Origin: an uncultured Lachnospiraceae bacterium
GTDB taxonomy: Bacteria > Bacillota > Clostridia > Lachnospirales > Lachnospiraceae
Direction of reading: 5' to 3'
NCBI GenBank assembly: GCA_949935685.1
Contig: CATLGN010000019.1
Coordinates: forward strand, 1 to 13,480
Length of the DNA: 13,480 nt
Shown here: in pieces, positions 7,774-13,480 of the stretch
Layout of the letters: the number at the start of each line of letters is the position of its first letter
Numbering within the stretch: position 1 is the stretch's first letter
Notes under the pieces: generated by a model
The model's database searches: none
What the model saw: only the letters and a program-made list of their open reading frames with translations
What the model was told of the DNA's origin: nothing
Program-made: the position numbers and the translations under genes

Positions 7774-8766
7774 ATGAAATACCAATGGAGAGCGGGGCTG
7801 GCGTACGGACTGCTGCTTTTACTGACGGGCTGCGGCATGGCGCAGACAGAGGCGGCGGATATAATGACAGCACAGACGGCGGCGGAGAGAGCGGTTTCAG
7901 CGACAGAGCCGGATGCGGCGCCGGCGCGGCAAATGGATATGGAAGCAGAAACGGATGGGAAGACGGACGAGAATGCGGATTCGGAAACAGAATCCGGCAT
8001 TGATACGGAAAAAGCGGCGGATTTGGCACAGGAGCCGGAAGGGGGAGCGGAGGAACAGCCGTTGCCTGCATTGTCTCTCGAGTCAGAAGACTGGGGACTG
8101 GGATTCGGAGAGGCGGGGACACAGCCGGTGGGAAACGCGTCCGCGGCCGATCTGGAAGCGTATCACGCGTATTATGTGGGAGACGATACGGAGCCGGTAA
8201 TCTATCTTACATTTGACTGCGGATATGAGAATGGCAATACGGAAGCGATACTGGACGCATTGGAAAAGCATCATGTACCGGCGACGTTTTTTGTTGTCGG
8301 CCATTTTCTGGAATCTGCGCCCGAGCTGGTAAAGCGTATGGCACAGGACGGGCATGCGGTGGGGAATCATACATACCATCATCCCGATATGGCGGCGATT
8401 GCGGATGCGGAGGCATTCCAAAAGGAACTGGATGACGTGGCGGCGCTGTATTATGAGATTACGGGGAAGGAACTGGATCAATATTATCGTCCGCCCGCCG
8501 GGAAATGCAATGCGGATAATCTGCGGATGGCGAAGGATATGGGATATGCCACGGTTTTCTGGAGCCTTGCCTATGTGGACTGGGAGCAGGACAGTCAGCC
8601 TTCTCATGAGGAAGCTTTTGCGAAGTTGACCGGCAGGATTCATCCGGGCGCGATTGTATTGCTGCATAACACATCGCAGACCAATGGGGAGATCTTGGAC
8701 GAGCTGCTGACCCGATGGGAGGACATGGGATATTGTTTCCGGCCGCTTTCGGAACTGGTTGGATAG
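7774..8766 (+). CDS. PdaA-like polysaccharide deacetylase lipoprotein
   Basis: This is a carbohydrate esterase family 4 (NodB-fold) protein closest in pattern to PdaA, which removes acetyl groups from peptidoglycan during muramic delta-lactam formation in the spore cortex. The 330 residues start with a lipoprotein signal (lipobox LTGC, Cys20), so it should be anchored outside the membrane. Residues 21 to about 125 form an Ala/Glu/Asp-rich linker. The deacetylase domain has motif 1 TFDCGYENG (Asp148, Cys149), motif 2 NHTYHHPD (His199, His202), motif 3 RPPAG (from residue 239), FWSLAYVDW, and motif 5 IVLLH (His298). Canonical NodB has TFDDG; Bacillus PdaA has TFDNG, so losing the second Asp fits this branch. 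AGGAGG (7760-7765) lies eight bases before the ATG. No clear promoter was found. The spore role is inference. Confidence 0.9.
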   Translation: MKYQWRAGLAYGLLLLLTGCGMAQTEAADIMTAQTAAERAVSATEPDAAPARQMDMEAETDGKTDENADSETESGIDTEKAADLAQEPEGGAEEQPLPALSLESEDWGLGFGEAGTQPVGNASAADLEAYHAYYVGDDTEPVIYLTFDCGYENGNTEAILDALEKHHVPATFFVVGHFLESAPELVKRMAQDGHAVGNHTYHHPDMAAIADAEAFQKELDDVAALYYEITGKELDQYYRPPAGKCNADNLRMAKDMGYATVFWSLAYVDWEQDSQPSHEEAFAKLTGRIHPGAIVLLHNTSQTNGEILDELLTRWEDMGYCFRPLSELVG

Positions 8767-8799
8767 AGAATCATCACTTAACATTTCCGAAACGGAATT

Positions 8800-9106
8800 G
8801 GACAGAGACAGAAAAAGTCTGCAATACAATAATATGATTCTGGCAGAGGCGTATGCTTCCGGCTGCACACCGGGCTACGGGTATAAGCGGTTCTAAACGC
8901 TGTGGCAATGGATACTGGCAGGCGTGTAACCGGCCTCTATGCGCCATCCCGGCGCAGGTCGGTCTTTTCCGGACATCCCTGTCCGGAAATTACAGATTGC
9001 GACGCAGCGACAAGAACCGCTAATACCCTCCGCAAGGTGCGCAGCCGGAAGCATACGCCTCTGCCAGAAACCCGGTATCCTGTCAGGACTTTTTCTGCTT
9101 CTGTCC
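8800..9106. repeat. Long-armed inverted repeat element (MITE- or BIME-like)
   Basis: This fills most of the 485-base gap between the deacetylase and TlpA-like genes. The core arms of 29 bp (8838-8866 and 9041-9069) are perfect reverse complements. Outward, 18 of 20 positions at 8800-8819 match the complement of 9087-9106, separated from the core by an unmatched 17-18 bases. Inward, GGGTAT then AGCGGTTCT (8879-8894) pairs with 9013-9028 with one mismatch. Two hairpins sit at the apex: TGCGCC/GGCGCA (8940-8956) and TTTCCGGACA/TGTCCGGAAA (8966-8989). No transposase gene, convincing target duplication or credible gene is present. It may be a non-autonomous mobile repeat or two inverted copies of a dispersed repeat unit. 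Confidence 0.8.
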
Positions 9107-9172
9107 TTCATGCATGTGATGTTCACAGTCTGTTCCTTCTTGCGTTTGCCATATTCAGAACCCCGACGGCTC

Positions 9173-9201
9173 TTGCGTATCGTCGTGTCGGGCTGTATAA
9201 T
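9173..9201 (+). promoter_or_regulatory. Probable promoter of the redox operon
   Basis: A consensus TATAAT (9196-9201) has TTGCGT (9173-9178) 17 bp upstream. The -35 is weak (TTG only). Transcription would start near 9208, about 45 bases before the TlpA-like gene. It lies outside the long inverted repeat. Confidence 0.55.
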
Positions 9202-9251
9202 GAAACATATTGCGGAAACGATAAGAAACAGATAAGGCAGGAGAGGCGTAT

Positions 9252-9848
9252 ATGAGACGAATCGGGAATCGTAAAAACTCGGTAAGACGTAAAATGGCTG
9301 TGGCGGGGCTTGCCCTGACAGGGGTTTTATGTCTTTGCGCATGCGGAAGCGGCGCAGGCAGTGTGGAAAAGGAGACGCAGGCGCAGGAAGCTGCAGGCGG
9401 GAAAGCGCTGGGGGATTTTACGTCGGAAACGCTGGCTGGGGAGGCTGTGACGCAGGAAATACTGGAAGGCTCGCAGCTTACGATGGTCAATATATGGGGA
9501 ACGTTTTGCGGCCCCTGCATTTCGGAAATGCCGGCTCTGGGTGAGCTGAACCGGGAATATGCGGACCGCGGGTTTCGGGTTGTCGGGATTGTCAGCGATG
9601 TGACGGCAGCGGGAGATGAGACGGCGCAGGAGATTGTGGAGCAGACAGGGGCGGATTATACGCATATCATAGCCTCGGCAGATCTGCGAAGCGGAATTCT
9701 GCGGATTGTCAATGCGGTTCCCACAACGATATTTGTCGACAGTGAGGGCAAGCGTGTGGGCGAGGTCTGTATGGGAAGCCGTTCCAAGGAAGAATGGGCG
9801 GAACTGATCGAATCGAAGCTGGCGGAACTGGAGGAAATGCAGGAATGA
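9252..9848 (+). CDS. TlpA/ResA-like thioredoxin-fold lipoprotein
   Basis: This is an extracytoplasmic thiol-disulfide protein of the TlpA/ResA group. The 198 residues begin with a basic region, a hydrophobic stretch and a lipobox LCAC (Cys31), predicting a membrane-anchored lipoprotein. The thioredoxin domain follows from about residue 53: NIWGTFCGPC with active-site Cys86 and Cys89, EMPALGELNREY, FRVVGIVSD, and the cis-proline segment NAVPTTIFVD (Pro157). AGGAG (9239-9243) precedes the ATG by eight bases. Its stop overlaps the ATG of the next gene (ATGA at 9845), so translation is coupled with a CXXC microprotein and a membrane polyferredoxin. The likely role is to reduce or exchange disulfides on exported proteins using electrons passed across the membrane. 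The physiological substrate cannot be told from the sequence. Confidence 0.9.
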   Translation: MRRIGNRKNSVRRKMAVAGLALTGVLCLCACGSGAGSVEKETQAQEAAGGKALGDFTSETLAGEAVTQEILEGSQLTMVNIWGTFCGPCISEMPALGELNREYADRGFRVVGIVSDVTAAGDETAQEIVEQTGADYTHIIASADLRSGILRIVNAVPTTIFVDSEGKRVGEVCMGSRSKEEWAELIESKLAELEEMQE

Positions 9849-9988
9849 GAAATCGCACCGGAAAGATCCGTCTGTTTTTGTTGCTTGCCGCTGCGGGGGC
9901 AATTGCATATGGCATTGGCAGAGGGGAAGCGGAGACGGTATTGACGAAAGCGGTATATATTTGTCTGGAGTGTGTCGGGATTGGTTGA
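9845..9988 (+). CDS. CXXC-containing membrane microprotein (CD1871A-like)
   Basis: This 47-residue protein has a basic start (MRNRTGKIR), one transmembrane segment (LFLLLAAAGAIAYGIG) and a C-terminal block ending AVYICLECVGIG with a CXXC pair. The pattern matches the small clostridial CXXC proteins annotated as the CD1871A family, found beside a redoxin and a 4Fe-4S membrane protein; that link is from memory of the family. The ATG overlaps the stop of the upstream gene (ATGA), and its 3' end overlaps the start of the downstream gene, so all three are translationally coupled. It plausibly acts as a thiol relay between the polyferredoxin and the TlpA-like protein, or as an assembly subunit. Function is not established to my knowledge. 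Confidence 0.82.
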   Translation: MRNRTGKIRLFLLLAAAGAIAYGIGRGEAETVLTKAVYICLECVGIG

Positions 9989-10856
9989 AAAAATCAGGAA
10001 AATCAGGGAGAAGGGAAAAGAAAATCTGCGTTTATGGGTGCAGATCGGTTTCGCGGCGCTGACAAACGGTTATCTGTACGGTTTTCTCACGGGGCGGATT
10101 TATACCGGGCCTTCCAAGGCGGTATGTCTGCCGGGGCTCAACTGTTATTCCTGTCCCGGGGCATTGGGAGCGTGTCCGATCGGGTCGCTGCAGGCCGTGC
10201 TTGGCAGCAGGAAGTATCGGTTTTCTTTTTATATGTTCGGGCTTCTGTTGCTGTTCGGCTCTCTGTTTGGGCGCCTGATCTGCGGGTGGCTGTGCCCGTT
10301 TGGCCTTGTACAGGACATCATTTATCGGATTCCGTTTTTGCGCAAGCGGAAAAATCTGCCGGGACATGGCGGGCTGATCTGGCTGAAATATGTGATATTG
10401 GTTGTCTTTGTCATATTGCTGCCGCTGCTGGCAGTTGATATGGTCGGGCAGGGCCGGCCGTGGTTTTGTCAGTATATCTGTCCGTCCGGGACATTGCTGG
10501 CGGGGATACCGTTGCTGGCGGCGCAAAAGTCGCTGCGGGCTGCCGCGGGGGCGCTGTTTGCATGGAAACTGGCCATCCTCTTTGGAATTATCATATTGTC
10601 ATTGTGGGTATATCGCCCGTTCTGCAAATATCTGTGTCCGCTTGGCGCGGTCTATGGGCTGTTGAATCCGGTGGCGTTATACCGCTATCGAATTGATGAA
10701 GACGCCTGCGTTGCGTGTGGAAAGTGCCGGGAAGCGTGTCCGGCGGATATTCGTATCTGGGAACAGCCAGGCAGCCGGGAATGCATCCGCTGCGGCAAAT
10801 GCATATCGGCCTGCCCGGTGGGAGCGATTCGGGCAGGCCGGGAAAAGACGGGATAA
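9981..10856 (+). CDS. Membrane 4Fe-4S polyferredoxin (NapH/RnfB-like, Fer4_5 type)
   Basis: This 291-residue integral membrane iron-sulfur protein probably carries electrons at the cytoplasmic face or through the membrane. Four hydrophobic segments are visible (starting near LWVQIGFAALTNG, FYMFGLLLLFGSLFG, YVILVVFVILLPLLAV and LAILFGIIILSLWVY). Cys motifs are CLPGLNCYSCPG...CPIG near residue 45, three CxxxCP motifs (CGWLCPFG, CQYICPSG, CKYLCPLG), then two C-terminal ferredoxin motifs CVACGKCREACP and CIRCGKCISACP. I chose TTG at 9981 because GGAG (9967-9970) lies ten bases upstream. A GTG at 9972 has no spaced ribosome site and adds three residues. With the TlpA-like lipoprotein and CXXC microprotein it forms a compact redox operon. 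The electron donor is unknown. Confidence 0.88.
   Translation: MVEKIRKIREKGKENLRLWVQIGFAALTNGYLYGFLTGRIYTGPSKAVCLPGLNCYSCPGALGACPIGSLQAVLGSRKYRFSFYMFGLLLLFGSLFGRLICGWLCPFGLVQDIIYRIPFLRKRKNLPGHGGLIWLKYVILVVFVILLPLLAVDMVGQGRPWFCQYICPSGTLLAGIPLLAAQKSLRAAAGALFAWKLAILFGIIILSLWVYRPFCKYLCPLGAVYGLLNPVALYRYRIDEDACVACGKCREACPADIRIWEQPGSRECIRCGKCISACPVGAIRAGREKTG
10808..10839. repeat. Perfect 10-bp inverted repeat at the 3' end of the polyferredoxin gene
   Basis: GGCCTGCCCG (10808-10817) pairs with CGGGCAGGCC (10830-10839) around a 12-nt loop, within the last codons of the gene and just before a convergent gene that ends at 10872. Neither strand has a T run after it, so it is not a canonical terminator. 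It could still slow polymerase or protect the mRNA 3' end. Confidence 0.45.
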
Positions 10857-10871
10857 CGGACAGGCGCATCG

Positions 10872-12305
10872 TTATTCAAAAATCCGCACCTGCGCTTTTG
10901 TCAGAGATTCGATGATCTGAATCAGTTTTTGGAAATCAGAGAGCAGATCTTTGGAACAGGTTTCCGCTTTTTTATAGATCTGCTGCAGTTCATTGCCATG
11001 GCCGGCGCGGACGGCGGAAAGCATTTCCGTTCCATAAGAATGAAAGGTTTTATGCTTGTCGCCAAGACCGTTCCAGACTTGTATGACTGCCTGATTGATC
11101 GGCTGGAAGGCATAATAAAAACGGCCGAATCCACATTTGGTGCAGTCCGTCTGCAGGACTTCCGCTTTTCCTGTCTCTGCCATGCTTTTTAAGGTGTTCA
11201 GCCAGTTTTGGTGTGCAATGACCGCGCTGTTCAGGCAGTTGAGAATAATCTGGTTATCCAGCATATAAAAAGCATCGCGCGCCATATTTCCCATAGTCTT
11301 AACAGACTCGTCCAGATGGTTTTCGATGGTTTTCGCCGGTTCCACAAGCTCTTTGATGGAATCGCTGGAAAGCGCCAGAGAATTGGCGTCGTCTTTCAGG
11401 CTATGGCACTGGTCGTTTACATATTGTGACTGTTGATCCAGTTCGTTTATGGAACTGCTGATTTCTTCGCTGACAGCGGCCAGGGAAGATACGGAGTCTG
11501 TGATGCGATCCATGCCGGTACGATTGTTCCCGGTAATCTCCCATACATTTTGGATATTTTCGTTGATGTGATCCAACTGCGCCACGGTGGTGTCCACGCT
11601 GTCTGAGCTTTTACGGGAGGCATCCCGGATTGTGTTTACGAAGTCGCCCATGCGCGATGTCAGCGACTTTGTTCCGTCTGCAAGTTCACGGATTTCTTCG
11701 GCGACAACGGCAAACCCCCGTCCGGCTTCTCCGGCCCGTGCCGCTTCGATGGAGGCGTTCAGGGCGAGTAGATTGGTCTGGGCAGATATGGAATTGATGG
11801 CGGTGATTACCTGATCCATATTCTGGATAATGTCAATCAGACCATATATATCTTCTTTCATTTCTTTTGCCGTGGAAATGGCAGAAGCGGAGAGTTTTGT
11901 GATGGAAGTAAGTTCTTCTTCGCAATGGAGGATTTCCCGCATTATTTTCTCGGACTCATCGGATACTTCAATAATTGTGGAAGTCAGGTTTTCATGAGCT
12001 TTTGACACTTCCGAGGCGATACCTGCGGTCGCCGTTGTGGATTTTGTGATCGCGCCTACGGCATCGGAGACCGAAGCGCTGATGTTCCCGACCGTCTCGA
12101 CGTTCGCTTCCAGCGCCAAATCCATAGCGCTCATTTTGATTATGGCATCCATGGTTCCGGTAACAGCCTGTTCGAATCCTTTCCGGCCGTTCAGCAGACG
12201 CTGGTGGATGTGATTCAGTTCGCCGTTTGCCGGCTCATATTGCATGGCGGAGAGCCGGGATATGGATTCTATGGCGTTGTTAAAAGCTTTTTTTCGTATT
12301 CTCAT
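10872..12305 (-). CDS. Soluble methyl-accepting chemotaxis protein with C-terminal CZB zinc domain
   Basis: This cytosolic chemoreceptor would signal to CheA/CheW. The 477 residues contain no transmembrane segment. An N-terminal helical region (1 to about 80) leads into the coiled-coil signalling domain with the hallmark hairpin block [34 protein letters not shown]. The C terminus fits a chemoreceptor zinc-binding (CZB) domain: His365, Cys391, His418 and His422. The C-to-H and H-to-H spacings (27 and 4) equal those of the zinc site of E. coli DgcZ. CZB domains sense zinc and, through the zinc-bound Cys, oxidants such as hypochlorous acid. The start ATG (12303-12305) has AGGAAAGGA upstream and overlaps the end of the perR-like gene by 26 bases, so the two are one operon. 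It is convergent with the redox operon. Confidence 0.92.
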   Translation of the reverse strand: MRIRKKAFNNAIESISRLSAMQYEPANGELNHIHQRLLNGRKGFEQAVTGTMDAIIKMSAMDLALEANVETVGNISASVSDAVGAITKSTTATAGIASEVSKAHENLTSTIIEVSDESEKIMREILHCEEELTSITKLSASAISTAKEMKEDIYGLIDIIQNMDQVITAINSISAQTNLLALNASIEAARAGEAGRGFAVVAEEIRELADGTKSLTSRMGDFVNTIRDASRKSSDSVDTTVAQLDHINENIQNVWEITGNNRTGMDRITDSVSSLAAVSEEISSSINELDQQSQYVNDQCHSLKDDANSLALSSDSIKELVEPAKTIENHLDESVKTMGNMARDAFYMLDNQIILNCLNSAVIAHQNWLNTLKSMAETGKAEVLQTDCTKCGFGRFYYAFQPINQAVIQVWNGLGDKHKTFHSYGTEMLSAVRAGHGNELQQIYKKAETCSKDLLSDFQKLIQIIESLTKAQVRIFE

Positions 12306-12678
12306 GATGATCTGTCCTTTCCTGTTCCAAACATGTATTGCATATATAATTGATCTTTAAATCATAAGAAAGTATGGGGACGCTGATCTGGCTCTGCAGG
12401 ATGGCGGTCAGATCTTTAAGCGTAATATCCGATATTTTTCCACATTTTCTGCAAATCAGATGATCATGGCGGATGACATTGTCATAGCGGTCGGGCTGGC
12501 CTTCAACGGAAATCTTTCTGATCAGGCCCTGTTGATACAGACAAGACAGATTGTTGTAGACAGTGGCCTGAGCGATGGTTCTGTTTTTTTCTTTCAGAAG
12601 CAGATAAATCTGTTCCGCTGTCAGATGGGATTTGGATTCGTTGATAATCTCTAAAATATATCTGGCATTTTTGGTCAT
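12280..12678 (-). CDS. perR: PerR-type Fur-family peroxide-responsive repressor
   Basis: This is a metal-dependent DNA-binding repressor of the Fur superfamily. The winged helix includes [14 protein letters not shown] and [16 protein letters not shown]; the dimerisation domain follows. All five PerR regulatory-metal ligands align: His18, Asp66, His71, His73 and Asp84 (132-residue numbering). Asp84 in CGKISDI corresponds to Asp104 of Bacillus PerR, the residue that separates PerR from Fur (Glu). The structural zinc site is CRKC (76, 79) and CNTC (113, 116). I chose ATG 12676-12678 because GGAAAGGA ends five bases before it; ATG 12691 would add five residues and place that site inside the gene. 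The N terminus is about 14 residues shorter than Bacillus PerR. PerR-like boxes overlap its promoter, implying autoregulation. Peroxide sensing is inference from the ligands. Confidence 0.88.
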   Translation of the reverse strand: MTKNARYILEIINESKSHLTAEQIYLLLKEKNRTIAQATVYNNLSCLYQQGLIRKISVEGQPDRYDNVIRHDHLICRKCGKISDITLKDLTAILQSQISVPILSYDLKINYICNTCLEQERTDHHENTKKSF

Positions 12679-12708
12679 AGTCATCCTTTCCATAGTGTTA
12701 AATTAGAA

Positions 12709-12735
12709 TTAGAATAATTCTAAAAATTAATCTAA
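12709..12735. promoter_or_regulatory. Tandem PerR/Fur-type boxes
   Basis: TTAGAATAATTCTAA (12709-12723) is a perfect 7-1-7 palindrome matching the Bacillus PerR consensus TTATAATNATTATAA at 12 of 14 positions. An adjoining TAAAAATTAATCTAA (12721-12735) matches at 10 of 14 and covers the -10 box. An extra half-site TTAGAAT begins at 12703. Placement over the perR start of transcription predicts autorepression. Confidence 0.75.
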
Positions 12736-12757
12736 TCCTTTTCCCATAATTTGTCAA
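12729..12757 (-). promoter_or_regulatory. Promoter of the perR-chemoreceptor operon
   Basis: Read on the - strand: consensus TTGACA (+ strand 12752-12757), 17-bp spacer, TAGATT (12729-12734, 4/6). Transcription would start near 12722, inside the PerR-type boxes, leaving a leader of about 44 nt before the chosen perR start. Confidence 0.65.
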
Positions 12758-12782
12758 GAGACATAAAGAAATCTTTTCCCGT

Positions 12783-12812
12783 TTGTCCGTTTTGTGTTAA
12801 AATAATGATAAT
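12783..12812 (+). promoter_or_regulatory. Promoter of the COG3044-type ATPase gene
   Basis: TTGTCC (12783-12788), an 18-bp spacer and GATAAT (12807-12812, 5/6) precede the gene by about 60 bases. An inverted repeat TAAAAT/ATTTTA (12798-12803 and 12811-12816) overlaps the -10. It resembles Fur-type AT-rich sites (AATAATGATAAT) but is too simple to assign. Confidence 0.5.
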
Positions 12813-12872
12813 TTTATCGCACCGGGCAATCATCCGGGTATAGCATAACAGAGAGAATAAAGGAGTAAATGT

Positions 12873-13480
12873 ATGAAATCATCCAATGAATTGCGCACAT
12901 TGCTGCGCTCCATTGACCATAAGGGGTATCCGGCCTATAAATCGCTGGCCGGCAGTTATCAGTTCGGCAGTTACGGGCTGTTTATCGATCATGTACAGGG
13001 CGACCCGTTCGCGTCGCCGTCCAGTCTGCATGTGGAGGTAAAACACAGTGCGGCGGGATTCCCGGCGGCGTATTATGAAAAAAACAGCGCCCGGATTGCG
13101 CTGCAGGATTTTTTGACAAGGCGTCTGTATGCGCAGTTCGAAGATTTTAACTTTAAGGCCAAAGGGTCGGGAAAAAGCGGCCTGATGTCCATCAGCCGGT
13201 GCGGACAGGAAGTTCTGGAGCGCAGCGCCTGTGAGATTACCGCACAGGGGATTACGGCCAGATTCCATGTGGGATTTCCCGCTTTCGGGCGGACGATCAA
13301 TGCAGGGGAGTTGGAAAAGATTTTGTTTGATTTCTTACCCCGCTGTGTGGAAAACAGTCTGCTCTACCGAAGGCTGGATGCGCAAAAGGTGGAAGCCGCG
13401 GTATTCCTTGCGGAAGATCAGGAAGCGGTGCGCAGCATTCTGGAGACAGAAAAATTGTCGGCTTTTGTGGCGAACGGGGC
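12873..13480 (+). CDS. Predicted ATPase of the ABC class (COG3044-like), N-terminal part, truncated by window end
   Basis: The frame stays open for 202 codons to the window edge, so only the N-terminal region is seen. The opening LRTLLRSIDHKGYPAYKSLAG, QFGSYGLFIDHVQGDPFASPS is the pattern I know from the N-terminal domain of COG3044 predicted ATPases (ABC_ATPase family). Further on are YYEKNSARIALQDFLTRRLY, KGSGKSGLMSISRCGQEVL and VGFPAFGRTINAGELEKIL. The Walker motifs of the ATPase core would lie beyond the window. ATG 12873 has AAGGAG seven bases upstream. It diverges from the perR operon across a 194-base region with two promoters. The biological role of this family is not settled as far as I know, and the neighbourhood does not fix it. 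Confidence 0.82.
   Translation, partial: MKSSNELRTLLRSIDHKGYPAYKSLAGSYQFGSYGLFIDHVQGDPFASPSSLHVEVKHSAAGFPAAYYEKNSARIALQDFLTRRLYAQFEDFNFKAKGSGKSGLMSISRCGQEVLERSACEITAQGITARFHVGFPAFGRTINAGELEKILFDFLPRCVENSLLYRRLDAQKVEAAVFLAEDQEAVRSILETEKLSAFVANG

Noticed and set aside
8893..9342. Open frames inside and around the long inverted repeat on both strands
   Set aside because: They arise from GC-rich palindromic sequence, lack ribosome sites and known domains, and the minus-strand one runs into the TlpA-like gene.
10808..10839. Perfect 10-bp hairpin as a bidirectional terminator between convergent operons
   Set aside because: It lies within coding sequence and has no T run on either side; kept only as a repeat.
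12679..12693. Earlier ATG starts (12691 and 12682) for the perR-like gene
   Set aside because: The only good ribosome site lies between them and the ATG at 12676-12678; family N termini also do not require the extra residues.

Overview
The window looks like a chromosomal segment from a low-to-mid-GC, Gram-positive anaerobic spore-former of the Clostridia, most likely Lachnospiraceae. Supporting signs are strong AGGAGG-type ribosome sites, sigma-A promoters, the Firmicutes-type insertion in ribosomal protein S12, a PdaA-type (spore cortex) deacetylase, and a TlpA / CXXC microprotein / polyferredoxin cassette that I associate with clostridia. This placement is inference from protein content.

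Left half (1-6931): the conserved str region, all on the + strand. It holds the 3' part of rpoC (with an unusually acidic C-terminal tail), a terminator region, a near-consensus promoter, then rpsL, rpsG, fusA (TTG start) and tuf (with its own near-consensus promoter), closed by a strong hairpin terminator. These genes make the beta' subunit of RNA polymerase, two 30S proteins and two elongation factors.

Middle (6932-7770): a small accessory patch between housekeeping blocks. A 31-residue hydrophobic peptide gene and a convergent, about 70-nt antisense RNA face each other across a shared terminator. Both have good promoters with 17-bp spacers. A direct repeat lets the 5' end of the antisense RNA pair with the start of the peptide coding region. 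This is the architecture of Fst/par-type I toxin-antitoxin loci and is the most interesting item here. Next to it lies a decayed C-terminal fragment of a type I restriction enzyme R subunit, suggesting a former defence island downstream of tuf.

Right half (7774-13480): a PdaA-like lipoprotein deacetylase; a roughly 307-bp long-armed inverted repeat filling most of an otherwise gene-free 485-bp gap; a translationally coupled three-gene operon (TlpA-like lipoprotein, 47-aa CXXC membrane microprotein, membrane polyferredoxin) that probably moves electrons across the membrane to an extracytoplasmic thiol-disulfide protein; and, converging on it, a PerR-type peroxide regulator overlapping a soluble chemoreceptor with a zinc-binding CZB domain. 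Tandem PerR-like boxes sit on the perR promoter. Diverging from perR is the start of a COG3044-type predicted ATPase that runs off the window. The theme of the right end is redox and oxidative-stress sensing. No tRNA, rRNA, CRISPR array, transposase or integrase gene was recognised.
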